In this document: positions 26,401 through 38,600 of the stretch, piece by piece
How positions within the stretch are numbered: position 1 is the first letter of the stretch
How the letters are laid out: the number at the start of each line of letters is the position of its first letter
From: Campylorhamphus procurvoides
Lineage: Eukaryota; Chordata; Aves; Passeriformes; Dendrocolaptidae
Length of the DNA: 64,000 nucleotides
Assembly: GCA_013396655.1 (NCBI GenBank)
Contig: WBMV01004379.1
Location: forward strand, 852,597 to 916,596
Direction: 5' to 3'
Notes under the pieces: generated by a model
The model's database searches: none
Told to the model about the DNA's origin: nothing
Seen by the model: the letters and a program-made list of their open reading frames with translations, nothing else
Program-made: the position numbers and the translations under genes

Positions 26401-29400
26401 TCTACAAAAGCCAGCAGAAAAACAATGATGGATTTCAGTGGACACTGACTAGATGCAAGCTTCCTAAAAATAGCAGAGCAACAGCTTTACCCACAGAAAT
26501 GTTCATAATTAGCAGACAAAATACGACAGTAGTATTTGCATAAGAGTAGGCAGCACCCTAAGGAGCAACAGTCTGTGCTGGGATGGACCAAGAGGGTCCC
26601 CCTGACTTAGGGGTTCCTTGTGAATCACTCTGATCTCCTGCAGCCTCACAGGGGTAAATCACCAACTCACTCTTCCATCTCAGGCAGCAGAGGAGCAAAC
26701 AGCTGGACAAGGCATTTTTGCCTTTTTGTTACAAATGTCCTGTGGTCTGGCACAAAATAAAGGACACACTGATCACTGTCTTCAAGGCCTCTGAAAGAAT
26801 TTAATGCTAACTGAAGTTAATTCTGGACTCCTTGTTTAGACAGAGGATGAAGGAAGAGACAGAGTGAGAGCGCCAGGGGAGCAACTGATTTCCCGTCATT
26901 TCATTTCATTATTACCAGAATCAAATAAGCAAAAAACTCACGCATCAGGCTTTTATAATCATGAGAGCTGAAAATGAATGAATACATTGGATTACTTTGT
27001 ACTGACCTGACTTCAGAGCCTTTACAGTGATAGAATTTCAGACTTTTTGGAGACTATTGATGTCAGAACTTGCCTTTGACTCATGCAAGTAAGAAAAATA
27101 ACCTCACCTAATCATAGGACTCTACAGCTGGGTCTTTAAGCAAAATGTCCACCCAGTTCAATGCTACTCTCATCACTGTCTCCTGAGGTTTGAAAATGAA
27201 TTACCATTAAGCAGAGGGTCAGAATTAAACATAGAATAGCCAAGGTGGAATCCAGTTGCAGAGAGTGGGTAGCTTTGGTGCTGGGACTTAAAATGGACTT
27301 CAGAGCACATGTCACCATAGTTCTATGCTTTAATTTTCCCCTGTTTTCACATTCAAACAGACTCAAATTACTTCATGAAGTCTGCTGCATGGAAATAGAG
27401 GGTACCTTTGGTAAGCACTGCTTGATCACAAGAGGCTGTAGCCTACAGATGTGGTTAACTCAAGAGTGTGGCTGTGAAGGTCCCAGATCAAAGTCTTGCT
27501 GCTGAAGCAGGTGATGAGCCAGCCAAAATTCAGGATACAATCATGGTTTTGACTATGTAGCAGCAGAATGGTCTCCTCTAATTTTGTGTGTCGAAACCCA
27601 GCCGGCCTGTTACCAGTGTGATATAATCCAGCAGCATCTAATCGGCTGCTGCCACCCTCGGCCTTCCCCCACCCTCAGCACTGGCGGATATGTCAAAGCA
27701 AAAACATCTCAGCATTTCTGATCTCCCTGGGGTCACATCTGGTTTGAGTAAGGCTCCTCATTTGGTTCCAATCCACCGATTTCCTGCTACTGTCCATGAA
27801 AAAGAGAGTGCGACTCTGTGGCTTCCCTTGGGTGTAATGGTCTAATCTGTACCTTGTTGTGCACTGTAGAGGGGAGGGGGAATCAGTGCTACTTGGGAGC
27901 AGATTCCTCTTCCCCTGTGATTGCATCCTGCTCTTATGCAAAGCACCTTTATTCCTGCCAGCAGTGGCAGCCCCAGATGTCCTGGTGCCCTCCCTGTATC
28001 ATCCATATTCCTCTGGCCTCCTAATTGAATCCTTTCCTGGCTCGGACAGGCTTTCCTCATTATGATGAACTGGATCCAGTTCTACTCCCTTCCCTCCATC
28101 TCTTAGTCTCCCCTTGTGAACACAGGGCAGGCCCCACAGAGCTTCTGTGGGTGGATGACCGCCCCAGCAAACCGTTCCTGCAGCTACTGGAATGTTGCTC
28201 ATGATGTTAACAAGCACAGGAAAGCCCCAGACAGGTACAAGGTGGTAAAGGCATCTTCTCTGCCAAGATTCTGGCAGCATCAAGATGCAGTTTAGTTCCA
28301 AGAAATAACACCTAGTTCTTTCAATCTATGGCTTTCAGAGCCATTTATCTAAAACATCAGTGTTTTGCATCTGGTGAAGCAACGTAACAGTTCTCACAAG
28401 CGCAGTGGTAGAGCCCAGGAACTGAATGGGTCTCTTGCATCCTCATTGCACAGGATCCTCTCTGTAGGAGGGCAGTATGCATGAGTAATGTTTCGCTCAT
28501 GCTCTGAACAAGGCAGGGCAATATAAACAGAACAAATTACCTTTTTTCACTCTCACTCATCCACCGAAATTCTCATACTGGGGTAAAAAAGTTCAGTCCT
28601 ATCACCTTATTTATCCTTCTTCCCCTTAAATCCAAGCTAGATTATTCTATGCTGCATCACCTGAAATAGACCCAGGTTTTCTTTGCATGCCCTCACTCTG
28701 GAAGCCCCAGTGTTACCACACTTAAGAGGACTCTGTCATGCATTAAGTTATATTAGTTCAGGCCCAGCATCACACTATACACTGGGTTTGGTACTTAAAC
28801 TGGTTTGTTTAGAGCTGGTTAATTTATTATACAGACAGTACTAGGGTGTGCAGGAACAGCCATGCTTGTGTTGAGGCAAGTAAATTCATGGAAACTGAGG
28901 CGCAAATCCATTTGGTGCACTGACGTCAAGGCAAGTTCTGAAGAGCATTGGGAGGAGACAAAGCACTGCAAATTCCCCAAGTGCCACCACCTTAGCTACT
29001 AACCCACACTCTTCTACTGCACTAGATACATCTGGATTTCATCAGAGCCTGCATATTATTTTTAAAAATAACCAAATCTTTGGAAAACAAAACCCCGCAA
29101 AACATCAGACCAAAACCTCTGATCGGGAGTCTTTTCAGCATCTTAGGGAATGAGAGATGCTATTATTGTTACTAGAAAGGCTCTAAAAGGCAACAGTACA
29201 AGGGATGATCTATAGGGCACAAGTATGTTTGTTATGAAATAATTTGGATCCACAGAGGAATTCCATATGTGGCTTCCCCTCTGGTGAGTAGAGGTTCCCA
29301 CCTTGGCAGTGATCCTGGAGTCCCATGCCTACAGGCTCAGCAGCATGGAAGGGGAGGGTGGACGCTGGAGGAGTAATGGGATCATCAGGCGCTGAGGCTG

Positions 29401-29810
29401 CTGCTTGGCACGGCGACAATGTTTGTTTGCACCTCTTTGAAGATGAGAGATGAAAGTGGCGCCCACATGGGCTGCCTTTGATTAGCTTCTTATTTTTAAC
29501 ATTGCAGCTGCGATTATTTTTCTTTTTCTTGAAGCATTTCTTCCCCAGCACCAGAAACTCTGAGGTTCCCTTCTCTAGGGAGGTTCAACTTCAAGGAAAC
29601 ATAACAAAGAGAAGTGTGAATGTAAAGGAGACTGGACAACTCGGGGCCAGTAGGGAATTATGTCATTTTATTTTTAATTTTACTTCCATTTTTTTCCCCA
29701 ATCCCCCATCCTTGGTGGGTCTCAGAAAGAAAATACTTGTTTACTTCTTTTTTAATAGGGAAAATAAATGAGTCCTGGGATTGTACAGAGCTGTCATGAA
29801 GAGGGAAACG
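23491..29810. other. Gene-free stretch
   Basis: No exon, RNA gene or clear repeat is recognised. Open frames are short and look random. Confidence 0.5.
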
Positions 29811-29814
29811 TCTA

Positions 29815-29945
29815 ATGGTTCAATTCCCAGCTCTGTCACTGAACCACTCTGGGACTTGGGGAAAAGTCAGTTCGCCCATCTGTAAAATGGGATTTATAAT
29901 GCGTTGCTTCTCAGGGGTATTGAAAGAGTACAAGTAGCATTGATG
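29815..29945 (+). mobile_element. MIR-like SINE fragment
   Basis: Contains the tRNA-SINE/MIR word order 'ggttcaattcccagctctg', then 'cactgaaccactctggg', then 'cccatctgtaaaatggga', followed by a degenerate AT-rich tail. It is more diverged than the copy at 12.9 kb. It is a fossil with no coding potential. Confidence 0.6.
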
Positions 29946-31590
29946 GAATGCTTCATGCACCTTGGATAGAAGGGGCAAGAGCCCTGTGAAGTGCTGTCCT
30001 TAATAGATACTTAGAGGAGTTTCCTTCACTGTGGTACTTATCTGACCACAGCAGCCAAATGCCTCACAGCTACTGATGGATTTTTTTTCTATTACCTCTC
30101 TGCATTGTAGGATGGCTGCAGAGGAAAGCAAGGCAAATGGCAAATTGAATGGAATGGACCCAGTCACAGAGAGAGTATGTTGTATAGTCAGGACTGATCC
30201 TTTATTTCCTAAGTTTCTGCCACATGCATTAGACTTTCCTCCTAGGTTTATGAATTTTGTGATCTGAAGGCATGAGGGAAGCCACCTTCCCCTCATTCTA
30301 CATTGGTCAGTCACACCATTGCTGTCTTCCTGCAGGATGAGAGGCAAGAGGTCTGGAAAGGGAGTCACTGTTTGTTGTCATTAGTCTATTGCCTATCATA
30401 ACATTTTAAGCTTTATTTCTTTCACCTGTTAGAGCAGTTTTCAGACAAGAATTTTGTCAGGTGTTAAGCCAGTTATCCCTAGTGAACGTTCTAGCTTTAA
30501 CAGAATGATGTCAGAAAAAAGTTTAGCCTGCTGTTCCTTATTTTCAGGACCAATTTATAGAGGTGGTAAAGAGCCAGATATACAAGTGGCATCAGAGGAA
30601 ACTGTTGGTAATTGGTACTTCCAAGGAAGAGCTTCAGAAAGCCCTGCTGCTTGTATCAGCTGAAGTTTAACTTCCGTCAGAGCGCATTAAAAAATGCTAG
30701 GCAGAGCCCGATGGCAACTATGTCAATTAACAAGATGTACAAATCTGGAGAGGAGATAAGAGGAACACCCAAGGACAAATAACAATCGAGCTCTCAATAC
30801 TCACACACTTCAAAAGAAAAAACACAACTATGTATGTTTATATTTATTTCTTCCTGCTATCTATCAAGGCACTTACCAGCCAAAGAGAAATGGGGGCACA
30901 TGAGTTGAGGAAAAACTTGTAGCATGCTTACACAAATTCAGCCAACTCTGAGAGCAAAATCTGGTTCCACCAAATAAAATACCTGCTAAATCCTCAGCCT
31001 TGGCTTGGTCAGTCAAAAAAACTTAGATTAGTCCAGCTAAAGCACATAATTTACCCAGCTTTCCTTGTCTTTATGGCATTTTTGCTGCTACCGGAAGAGC
31101 CAGACAGTTGTTCCATCCCAATGCACCATCCAGATAATCCCAGTGCCCAAACATGATGCTGTTCAACCCACCTCCTCATGAGAGAATAAGCCTGTCCTAT
31201 AGGCTCTTCTCAGGGATATTATGAAGAGATATATTGTACAGGATAGCTTATAAAGCATATTCACTTCAGATTCACTCCAGCCCCACTCCATCCAGTCACA
31301 GACTCCACATTAAATTAACACCCTGCCAAATTTACTGCAAGCCATCTGACCATACAATTTAGCCACACTAAAGGCAAAATCTATACCTAGCTAGAGTCAG
31401 AAAAGCAGGCAACTCTGTGGAAAACCGATTTATATCCCTCAAGGAGATCAATGGAGAGCCCAGGCCTGGAGGCCAGTGACCTTGGATTGACACAAAATTT
31501 AAAGGAAAAAAAATTGTGTCAACTCAAGAGACCACAGCTGTTATTCCAGAGGATTCAAGAGCCATCCCTGCAGCTAACTGGCCAAGAAAA
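29946..31590. other. Gene-free stretch
   Basis: Nothing recognised. AT-rich non-coding DNA. Confidence 0.5.
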
Positions 31591-31599
31591 GGTGCTTAA

Positions 31600-32300
31600 A
31601 TAGGGATGCGTGCTTTGGAAATACTCACCCATGGCTGGTGCAGGAGCAGAGACGCAGAGCTGCCTTCCCAGGACTCCTGGAATGGCTGCCAGTGCCACAC
31701 AGTCCTTCGTGGCAGCCAAACCTCACCCAGATGTCACCAGGTGCAGTGTGACAGCTGCAGGGGTGTCCCTCGCAGAAGTTTCTCCTCAGGTTGTCCCAAA
31801 GGGGCGCTGTGGTGAGCTGTCCGTGGGCTGCCTCCAGAAGGTGCTCCCTCAGGGGTCGCCGGCCCGGGGAACGGCAGGTGCCTGTGAGGAGGTGGGAGAG
31901 ACAAGGCACCTGCTGTCTGAGGGGACTGGAGGCCACACACGTTCGTAAGATGAATTTTCAGGCCTCGGATTCCTCAGTTCTGCCTCAGATCTTCCTTCGC
32001 TGCCTCAGCCTTTCCTCAGCTCCTCCTCAGCCGCCTCAGGTCATCGTCAATGGCTCCAGGTCTCCCTCAGCCGCCTCAGCTCTTCCCCAACTGCCCTGGG
32101 CCAGCTTCAACGGCCTCAGCTCACCCTCAGCTGCCCGAGCCCAGCAACAGCCCCCGAGGGGCCGTTCAGGGGGCTCCAGCGGCCCCAAAGTGGTGGCCGG
32201 GGCCGGGTGCCCGATGCCCGAGTTCCTGAGGCAGCAGCACAGGCAGGAGGAGCAGCAGCCATGGCAGGACACCCTCACCTTCTCCCGCCGAGGCACGGGC
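31600..32300. other. GC-rich locus with CTCAG-rich tract
   Basis: The GC content rises sharply. Between about 31,965 and 32,140 the word CTCAG recurs more than a dozen times at irregular 10-25 bp spacing, giving a degenerate simple-repeat texture on the + strand. It runs directly into the YY1-motif repeat at 32.3 kb, so the two probably form one CpG-island unit. The open frame that spans it (31,791-32,600, 269 codons) is judged compositional. Confidence 0.5.
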
Positions 32301-32304
32301 GGCT

Positions 32305-32650
32305 GCTCGGATCGGCACAAAGGGCGTGAAATGGCGGCCCCTCAGTGCCCCTCAGCCTCACGGACGGTGGCGGACCGGCAGAAAGGGCGCGAAATGGCGG
32401 CCCCTCGGGACCCCTCAGCTCCTCAGAGAGCGGGCCGGGGTCGCACCGGCACAAAGGGTGTGAAATGGCGGCCCCTCAGTGCCCCTCAGAGAGCGGGCCG
32501 GGGTCGCACCGGCAGAAAGGGACGTAAAATGGCGGCCGGTCAGCGCCCCTCAGGACCCCTCAGAGAGCGGGCCGGGGTCGCACCAGCTGAAGGGACGTGA
32601 AATGGCGGCCCCTCAGCCCCACAGAGCGCGGGCCGGGCAGCCCTGACCCA
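32305..32650. repeat. CpG-island minisatellite with five AAATGGCGG motifs
   Basis: Five copies of AAATGGCGG begin at 32,329, 32,392, 32,463, 32,527 and 32,600, spaced 63, 71, 64 and 73 bp. Around them are repeated blocks such as 'gagagcgggccggggtcgca' and 'aaaggg(c/a)g'. The motif matches the core YY1 consensus as I know it. Spacings are not multiples of three, so the motif changes reading frame between copies, which argues against a protein repeat. It could be a non-coding promoter or boundary, or an expanded minisatellite of promoter-like sequence. Confidence 0.7.
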
Positions 32651-35440
32651 GCCGCACCTGCTAGAACCTTCTCCAGAGCAAACGCCATCTATACCCCCGA
32701 AATGCCCCCAGGAAAGGCTGGGGCAGGAAAAGACCCACACTGATCACAGCTGACCCTTGGCTGAACACGGGACCTGCCTCACCTGGCATGGCTGGGAAGT
32801 GAATCCTCGAGAAAGCAAAGACATCTCTGATTGTGTTTCACTGACTGTGTTTTCATTAAAATGGCAAAGACTGGACCCTAGAAAGAGCAGATTCCAGAGA
32901 CAGGGATGTTCCCTGGAAGTTGTGCAGAGTCAGATTTATTTCTGGAGTAGCCCCTGACTGCTGATGCAGTGCTGGACACATTAAAGTGCATCTGCAGCCC
33001 TTAACACCTCTTGCCTTGCTTTAATTCAACCAGTTTTAGGAAGAATAACCATTTGGGTGCACAGGTCTGTGCTCTGTGCTGTGGCCATGTGGGTCACTGG
33101 GGCACGAGTCACAGCAATGCCATCCACGCCAGGGTCCTTCACCCTGTGGGGCAGCTTTTATAAGATTGTGATGATTATTGTCCCAAGTTGTTGCAGAGGG
33201 TCACTCACCCAGCAGGACCAGCAGCTCCCATTCGGGGTCCCACAGCTCCCATTCGGGGTCCCACAGCTCTGCAGAGGGGCTGGCTGCCACATTGTGGCCT
33301 GTTCCCCCACGCGTCACATCTGGCTGATGTAAAACACACATGTTTTGACTGAAGCTTTTTCTTTAAAATGCCAACATTAAAGGAAGGTTTGCTTTGTAAA
33401 ACTGAAACTGTAAAACTCCTCTGAAACCCAATCCGGGGGATTAAAAGAACCACATGAAAAGGGATAAATATGACCTGGACATTTACTTCCTGTGCAGAAG
33501 TTCGTGGAACATGTGCCTCCCAGCCTGTCAGTGCGAAACGAGACCTTCTGCTCTCGTTTTCAGAAGGGAAAAAAAGAAGAGAGGAAGACAGGAAATTTTG
33601 TAAACTGACAACTCTTTTCTACTTCAGGGTTTATGCCAGAGACATGGGTTTCTTTACAGTGGTATCTCATACACCTTAAAACCAGAAAGATGCACAGCTG
33701 GTAATAAGAAATTTAGTATTAACAAATTATTCTTATTCATACTGTACGGTAAAATTGGTCTTAATCCATTTTTAACTGGGAAGCAGTGACAGAACTCCTT
33801 TGGGTTTCAGTGGGAATAAGATCAGACCTACAGATATGATGGACCAAATCCAAGGATTCTCTGATGATGTACAGAAGAAACACATGGACAGACAAACAGA
33901 TCTTCAGTTAGTCAGAAAATGGCTCACTTTCAAACAAACTAATGCAAGATGTTTATATCAATATTGTCCATTTCAAGTATTATAAGTTATTGTTGGGTTC
34001 CAAAAACAACTTCACTTAAATATTATGAAACTTGAAAGGAAAAAGAAATCAGTTATAGATTCTCTGTATTTCTTTCCTAAGTTTTGAGTCTTTAAGAAGA
34101 TATCACACTTTTCCTGGTTTTCTTTACTAAAGATGAACTGGTAAAAGCTTGATTTTTTTTTTAACCAAAACTGACATTGTGATTTATTATAGTATGATTT
34201 CAGAAGACAAGACCTGGGGGGAAAAAAACATATAAAAGCAGGCAATACATTAAAGTCATTATTGTTCTCAAAATAATTTTCTGATCTCAGGTCACAGTGC
34301 ATGAACTGCAGAGGATAAAATGCAATATAATGTAAAATTTGGCACTGTCATTCGGTTGGGGAAAAAAAAGAAGAGTCCTTTTATCCCAGTCAGGTTCCCC
34401 AGAAGCCAGTTAGACACTAATTTGGGATTATATTTCCCCCCCATGGATGATGATGTTAAATTACACTGAAAGCAGCATTAGTTGCCCAACAGATAATGTG
34501 GAGAAACACAACTTAAAGACAGAGAGAAAACAAATATAGAGAGAAGACAGCACTTTATCTCAAGACAGACTTCCAAGAGCCAGTGTTGGACTCTGTGCAT
34601 GGAATGTCGTGGGGCACCTTCCTGCACCACTGGGCTGTAGCTGCTGGAACAGCTCACCCTGGGGGGGCACACAAGGACCAAGGTAGGCTCTGAGCTGGAA
34701 ATTCTCAGCAGTTCTGGGTGCTTCAGTCTGGAGATTGCCAGTTCAGCCCCACTGGTGTCTGATTTCTCTGGTGGTTTATTTTGTTTGTTTTTTTCAATTT
34801 TAGATGATTAAGTCTGGACTGGTGTTCTTGGCTAATACTCCCTGCCCCCTGTGTGAGACACGGACACCCCATAACCTCACACCACAGCACATTTTTTCCC
34901 AAATATTCTCTCATCTTAAATGTGTTTGATCTTTTAGAAGGAAAGTTCATCTACCCTATTTGCAGCCTTGGTTTTCTGATTCCATTGAAGCCTTTCACAT
35001 CTCCTACTGGTTTAGAGCTGGGGAAAAAAATCTCCCTTCTTTCTGTCTAACCCTGACTCAATTAAAAAAAAAACCAAACCAAAAAAACAACTTTCCTAGT
35101 TTCCAGCCAGAACCAAGCAAAACAAAGGTGTGTTTCCAATTCATTGTTCAATGGAGAAAACCCAGTTCCCAAGTCCCTTCCAAATGCAAAGTGGACAGTT
35201 CCTCAGTGCCTTCCAAGCCGGAAAGAGGCCATTTTATGAGGCAGAAAGCATCCATTTTCTGCGTCAGTCCTGAGCCACAGAGGCTACAGCCTGAGTCAGT
35301 TCCAGGGGGGAACGGCTGGCACTTTTCCAAGCTTGGAAGTGTTGCTATCACTGCAATTGTTTGGTGATGCCATCCCAATAAAGCTTCATTATGGCGTTCC
35401 TCCTTCCATAAACTTCAGTGCCCTCCAGTGTCCCCAGCAA
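32651..35440. other. Gene-free stretch with a 21-bp tandem pair
   Basis: No gene is recognised. At 33,222-33,263 a 21-bp unit containing 'cagctcccattcggggtcc' occurs twice in tandem and then decays. The rest is unremarkable AT-rich sequence. Confidence 0.5.
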
Positions 35441-35690
35441 TCACTTATCTAATATTAGGATATTAAAAAATATGGAAAGATTTTAAAGAGACTTATTAAA
35501 ATGCAATTAGCAGCATGTACGACTTAAGCAGTGAGATTATTTTAAAAAACGACTTGATTGTGTGGAATGCCACGCACCTTACAGAGATAATAAAGCTGCC
35601 AATCAAGTCCATTTTCAAATTAGGAAATTTTCATTCTTTTTTTACAGCCCCCTAAGTGAATATTAAAAGTGATTATTAACCTCGGAGTGT
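35440..35690. promoter_or_regulatory. Candidate conserved non-coding element
   Basis: AT-rich, unique sequence with a TEAD-type GGAATG word (about 35,563), CAATTAG homeodomain words and a run of T followed by 'acag'. No open frame. Its texture is like a conserved enhancer; conservation was not tested. Confidence 0.3.
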
Positions 35691-38600
35691 AGCAGCAGCC
35701 CCCGAGCTGTGAATGGGAGGTTTCATAACCGTGGGTAGCCTGGGCTCCAGTGCCCGTCGGGGCTGAGAGCTCTGCTTGTTTAAAGGGACAGCGCTGCCCT
35801 TGGCATAGGGAGCCTGGAAGGGCTGGACGGGCCCCTGGTTTGGGAAGGGGCACGTGGGGAGCTGGGAGGCCGAACGTGGTGTTTGGGAGCCGGGTAATCC
35901 GCAGGTAAGGCTGCCCCCCCATGTCCGATCCCAGCATCTCCACCAGTCCCACACGCTTCTGTCCAAGGGAAATGTGCACATTAAATACATGTTTCTGTGG
36001 GAACACACACCTTTGTCATGCCCGGGTTGCTGTGCATAGATTCTCAGTGGATGTTATTATTCCATGTTATTACTTCCCTTGCTAAATGTAAAACCCTGTC
36101 ATTTACCTTGCCTTCTTTTTATTTAATTTCTGTCCTACTGAGAGACAATCAAGTGTGACACTTCCTGCTATTTGACTTTGCTGGCATTTTTATTTCATTT
36201 ATAAAAATGGATCTTTCTCTGAGAAATTAAGTCACATTACCTTGACAGGTTGCTCCTTTTGCAGCTCTTTACTCCACTGTCAAAGTAGATTTATTGATGC
36301 TTCCTGGATTTCTCTCTTCAAGCTTGCAAACTGGAAATGATGAATTCTCTGGAAGGCGGCGAGCTAATTCTTGACTTAAATGCTTTATTTTGGGATAAAT
36401 GCAAAGATTCAAAGGGACTTACTTAGGAGGGGGTAGCCAGAGATTCCAACTCCAAAGCAGGAGTATATTTTAATATGTGCTTAACTTTGAGTATATAAGC
36501 CTGGTTAGACCTTTGCTGATCTCTTTGGGAACACACACAGCCCTGAAGGGAGGAACTTGGGCACTTCACCATACTGGTGCCAGGCTGCTTTGCAGGAACG
36601 AGAGTCCAGACAATATCTAAACAGGGAGAATGTCACTGAGTTTGGAAGCATCTAGAATAGAAGTAATTTTAGCAGCACATGTATCTCATGACTGTAACTC
36701 CCTCTGGGATCTAGCTGTGCCACCTGGATCTACTTAGGATTCGCATGGAAGCTATCTACACATCTTTTCAAAGTAAATAATCTGCCAGGGCTGGATAATG
36801 GGGGTTAGGAGGATGACAAATTGGGTTAATAAAATGTCAGCAAGAGCCAGGTTTTAAGTCTGGAATGAGTCACAAGTGAAACAAGTTTAGTGGCCAGGGT
36901 TCACCCTTGATCTTGAATTGTTATTTGTCTGCATTGCTGTATAACCACAAGTGATCCAGTGTAATTCAGCACAACTGACAATCCAGTGTGGGCAATGTTC
37001 TTGGGGTGGAGGGGGGAGAGGTGTCACTGCCTTGTTAGTCCTGGCACACTTGATGAGCAGTGAAGAAACAGTAGCTACAGAGATGGAATTAGACTTCCAG
37101 GTGTCTGGGCTGAAAAGCAGCACCCCCAGCCCACCCCAAGTCTTGTGCTGCTCCTGAAGCTTTCCAAGTGCCTCTCTCGTGCTCCCCACAATGGAGAAAG
37201 CGTCTTCTTCATGGCTCACCTTTTAACTGGTCTGGGTGGTGAATGTGTGGAGCGGTTTAGCATGCTCCTCAGCATGGACTGAGTACCTGTGACATCTGGG
37301 GAGCCTGAAGGCTGGAAGAGAAAGAAATGCAATCAGTCATGTGGGGGCTTGGGGAGCTGTACTGCAGGTGGGTTAGCAGTACTGCATAAAACAGGTCTGA
37401 AAATAACTGTTGATTGTTGGGTTTGTTGTTTTATTTTTCCCATTTCCATAAACAACTACTCACTGCTAAGCAAATGTTATGATTGGAACCACACTGGCAG
37501 TGACAAAGAGAATTAGGGCGATGTAATGGACATATAATCTTTGGGTCTGTGAGATACTGAATGTATGGTAATGTCAGCACAGTAAATAACTCAGTTATTA
37601 ACATATTCTAAAATTAGATCAAGCAAAACAAGCATTTACTAATACTGAGACAATTCCTGGCAGAGAGGAGAGATTACTGAGAAGGTTTGAGTAAGTGCTA
37701 TGAGGGGGTGACTGCCAGGCTGGAAAGCAAACTTCCCAAAGCATGAAGACTTTGTCCCAGAAGCTGCCTTGCATTCCTTGATTAGGATCATCTTCAAGAA
37801 AAGCCTTACTGGGAGTGCTGGCAGAACCAGACATGAAAAGAACAAGCTCTACCTAATGCCAGATCTTCCAGCTGCAGCTTTGACAGCAGGAATTGCCCTG
37901 CCAGTCTGTGCTCCAGAGGCTCAACACAGAGTTACACAAATGGTAAAGCAGCAGGAAGTCTCATACCCAGCAATTCAAACATTAGACCAACCAACTGAAA
38001 ATGCAACCAGGTGTTATTTGTAGCAGCTTATTGAGCAAGGAAAGTTTTGATTCAGATATTCCTGAGCACAGAAGTAAATAACTAGGTGACAGAGTCACAG
38101 CTTCTACGTTTCTTCTCCACTCCTGAAAATAGACATGGCAAATCTGAAATAGAAATCTGGATTTTTCTTAATTGGAAAAGGGGAGAGGGAGAATATTGCA
38201 AGGAGCAATAGAAAAGGGCAGTTCCAGATCCTGGGACCGTGGCAGCCCCCTGAGCTCTCCTCACCCAGCTGTGTGTGTGGCAGGATGCCTGGCTGCTCCC
38301 GGCTCCCCGGCTGCCTCGCACAGTCCCTCCAGGTGTCAGCCTTGCACTTTGCATGAGGTTTTCTTCCCTCAGCCACATCTGGAATGAAGTGCTGGGTTCG
38401 CTGGAGATGCCTGACAAGAGAGCAGCAGAGATCTTAAAATATTAAAACGCACTCCCTAATTTCATTTCAGGAGAAATGCTGAGTTATCAGAGCCTGGCCT
38501 CCCTCGGGACGGTCCCGCTGACGCCGTGGTGTGCGGGAGGGGATCGAAACGGGCCCATTAACTCTCTGCACCTTCTGCCAAGAGAACTGGGAACATTTGC

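Noticed and set aside
31791..32600. 269-codon + strand open frame with repeated KGREMAAP-like words
   Set aside because: It lies in a CpG-rich minisatellite whose motif spacings are not multiples of three, so the peptide repeat does not persist. There is no domain, and composition explains the lack of stops.
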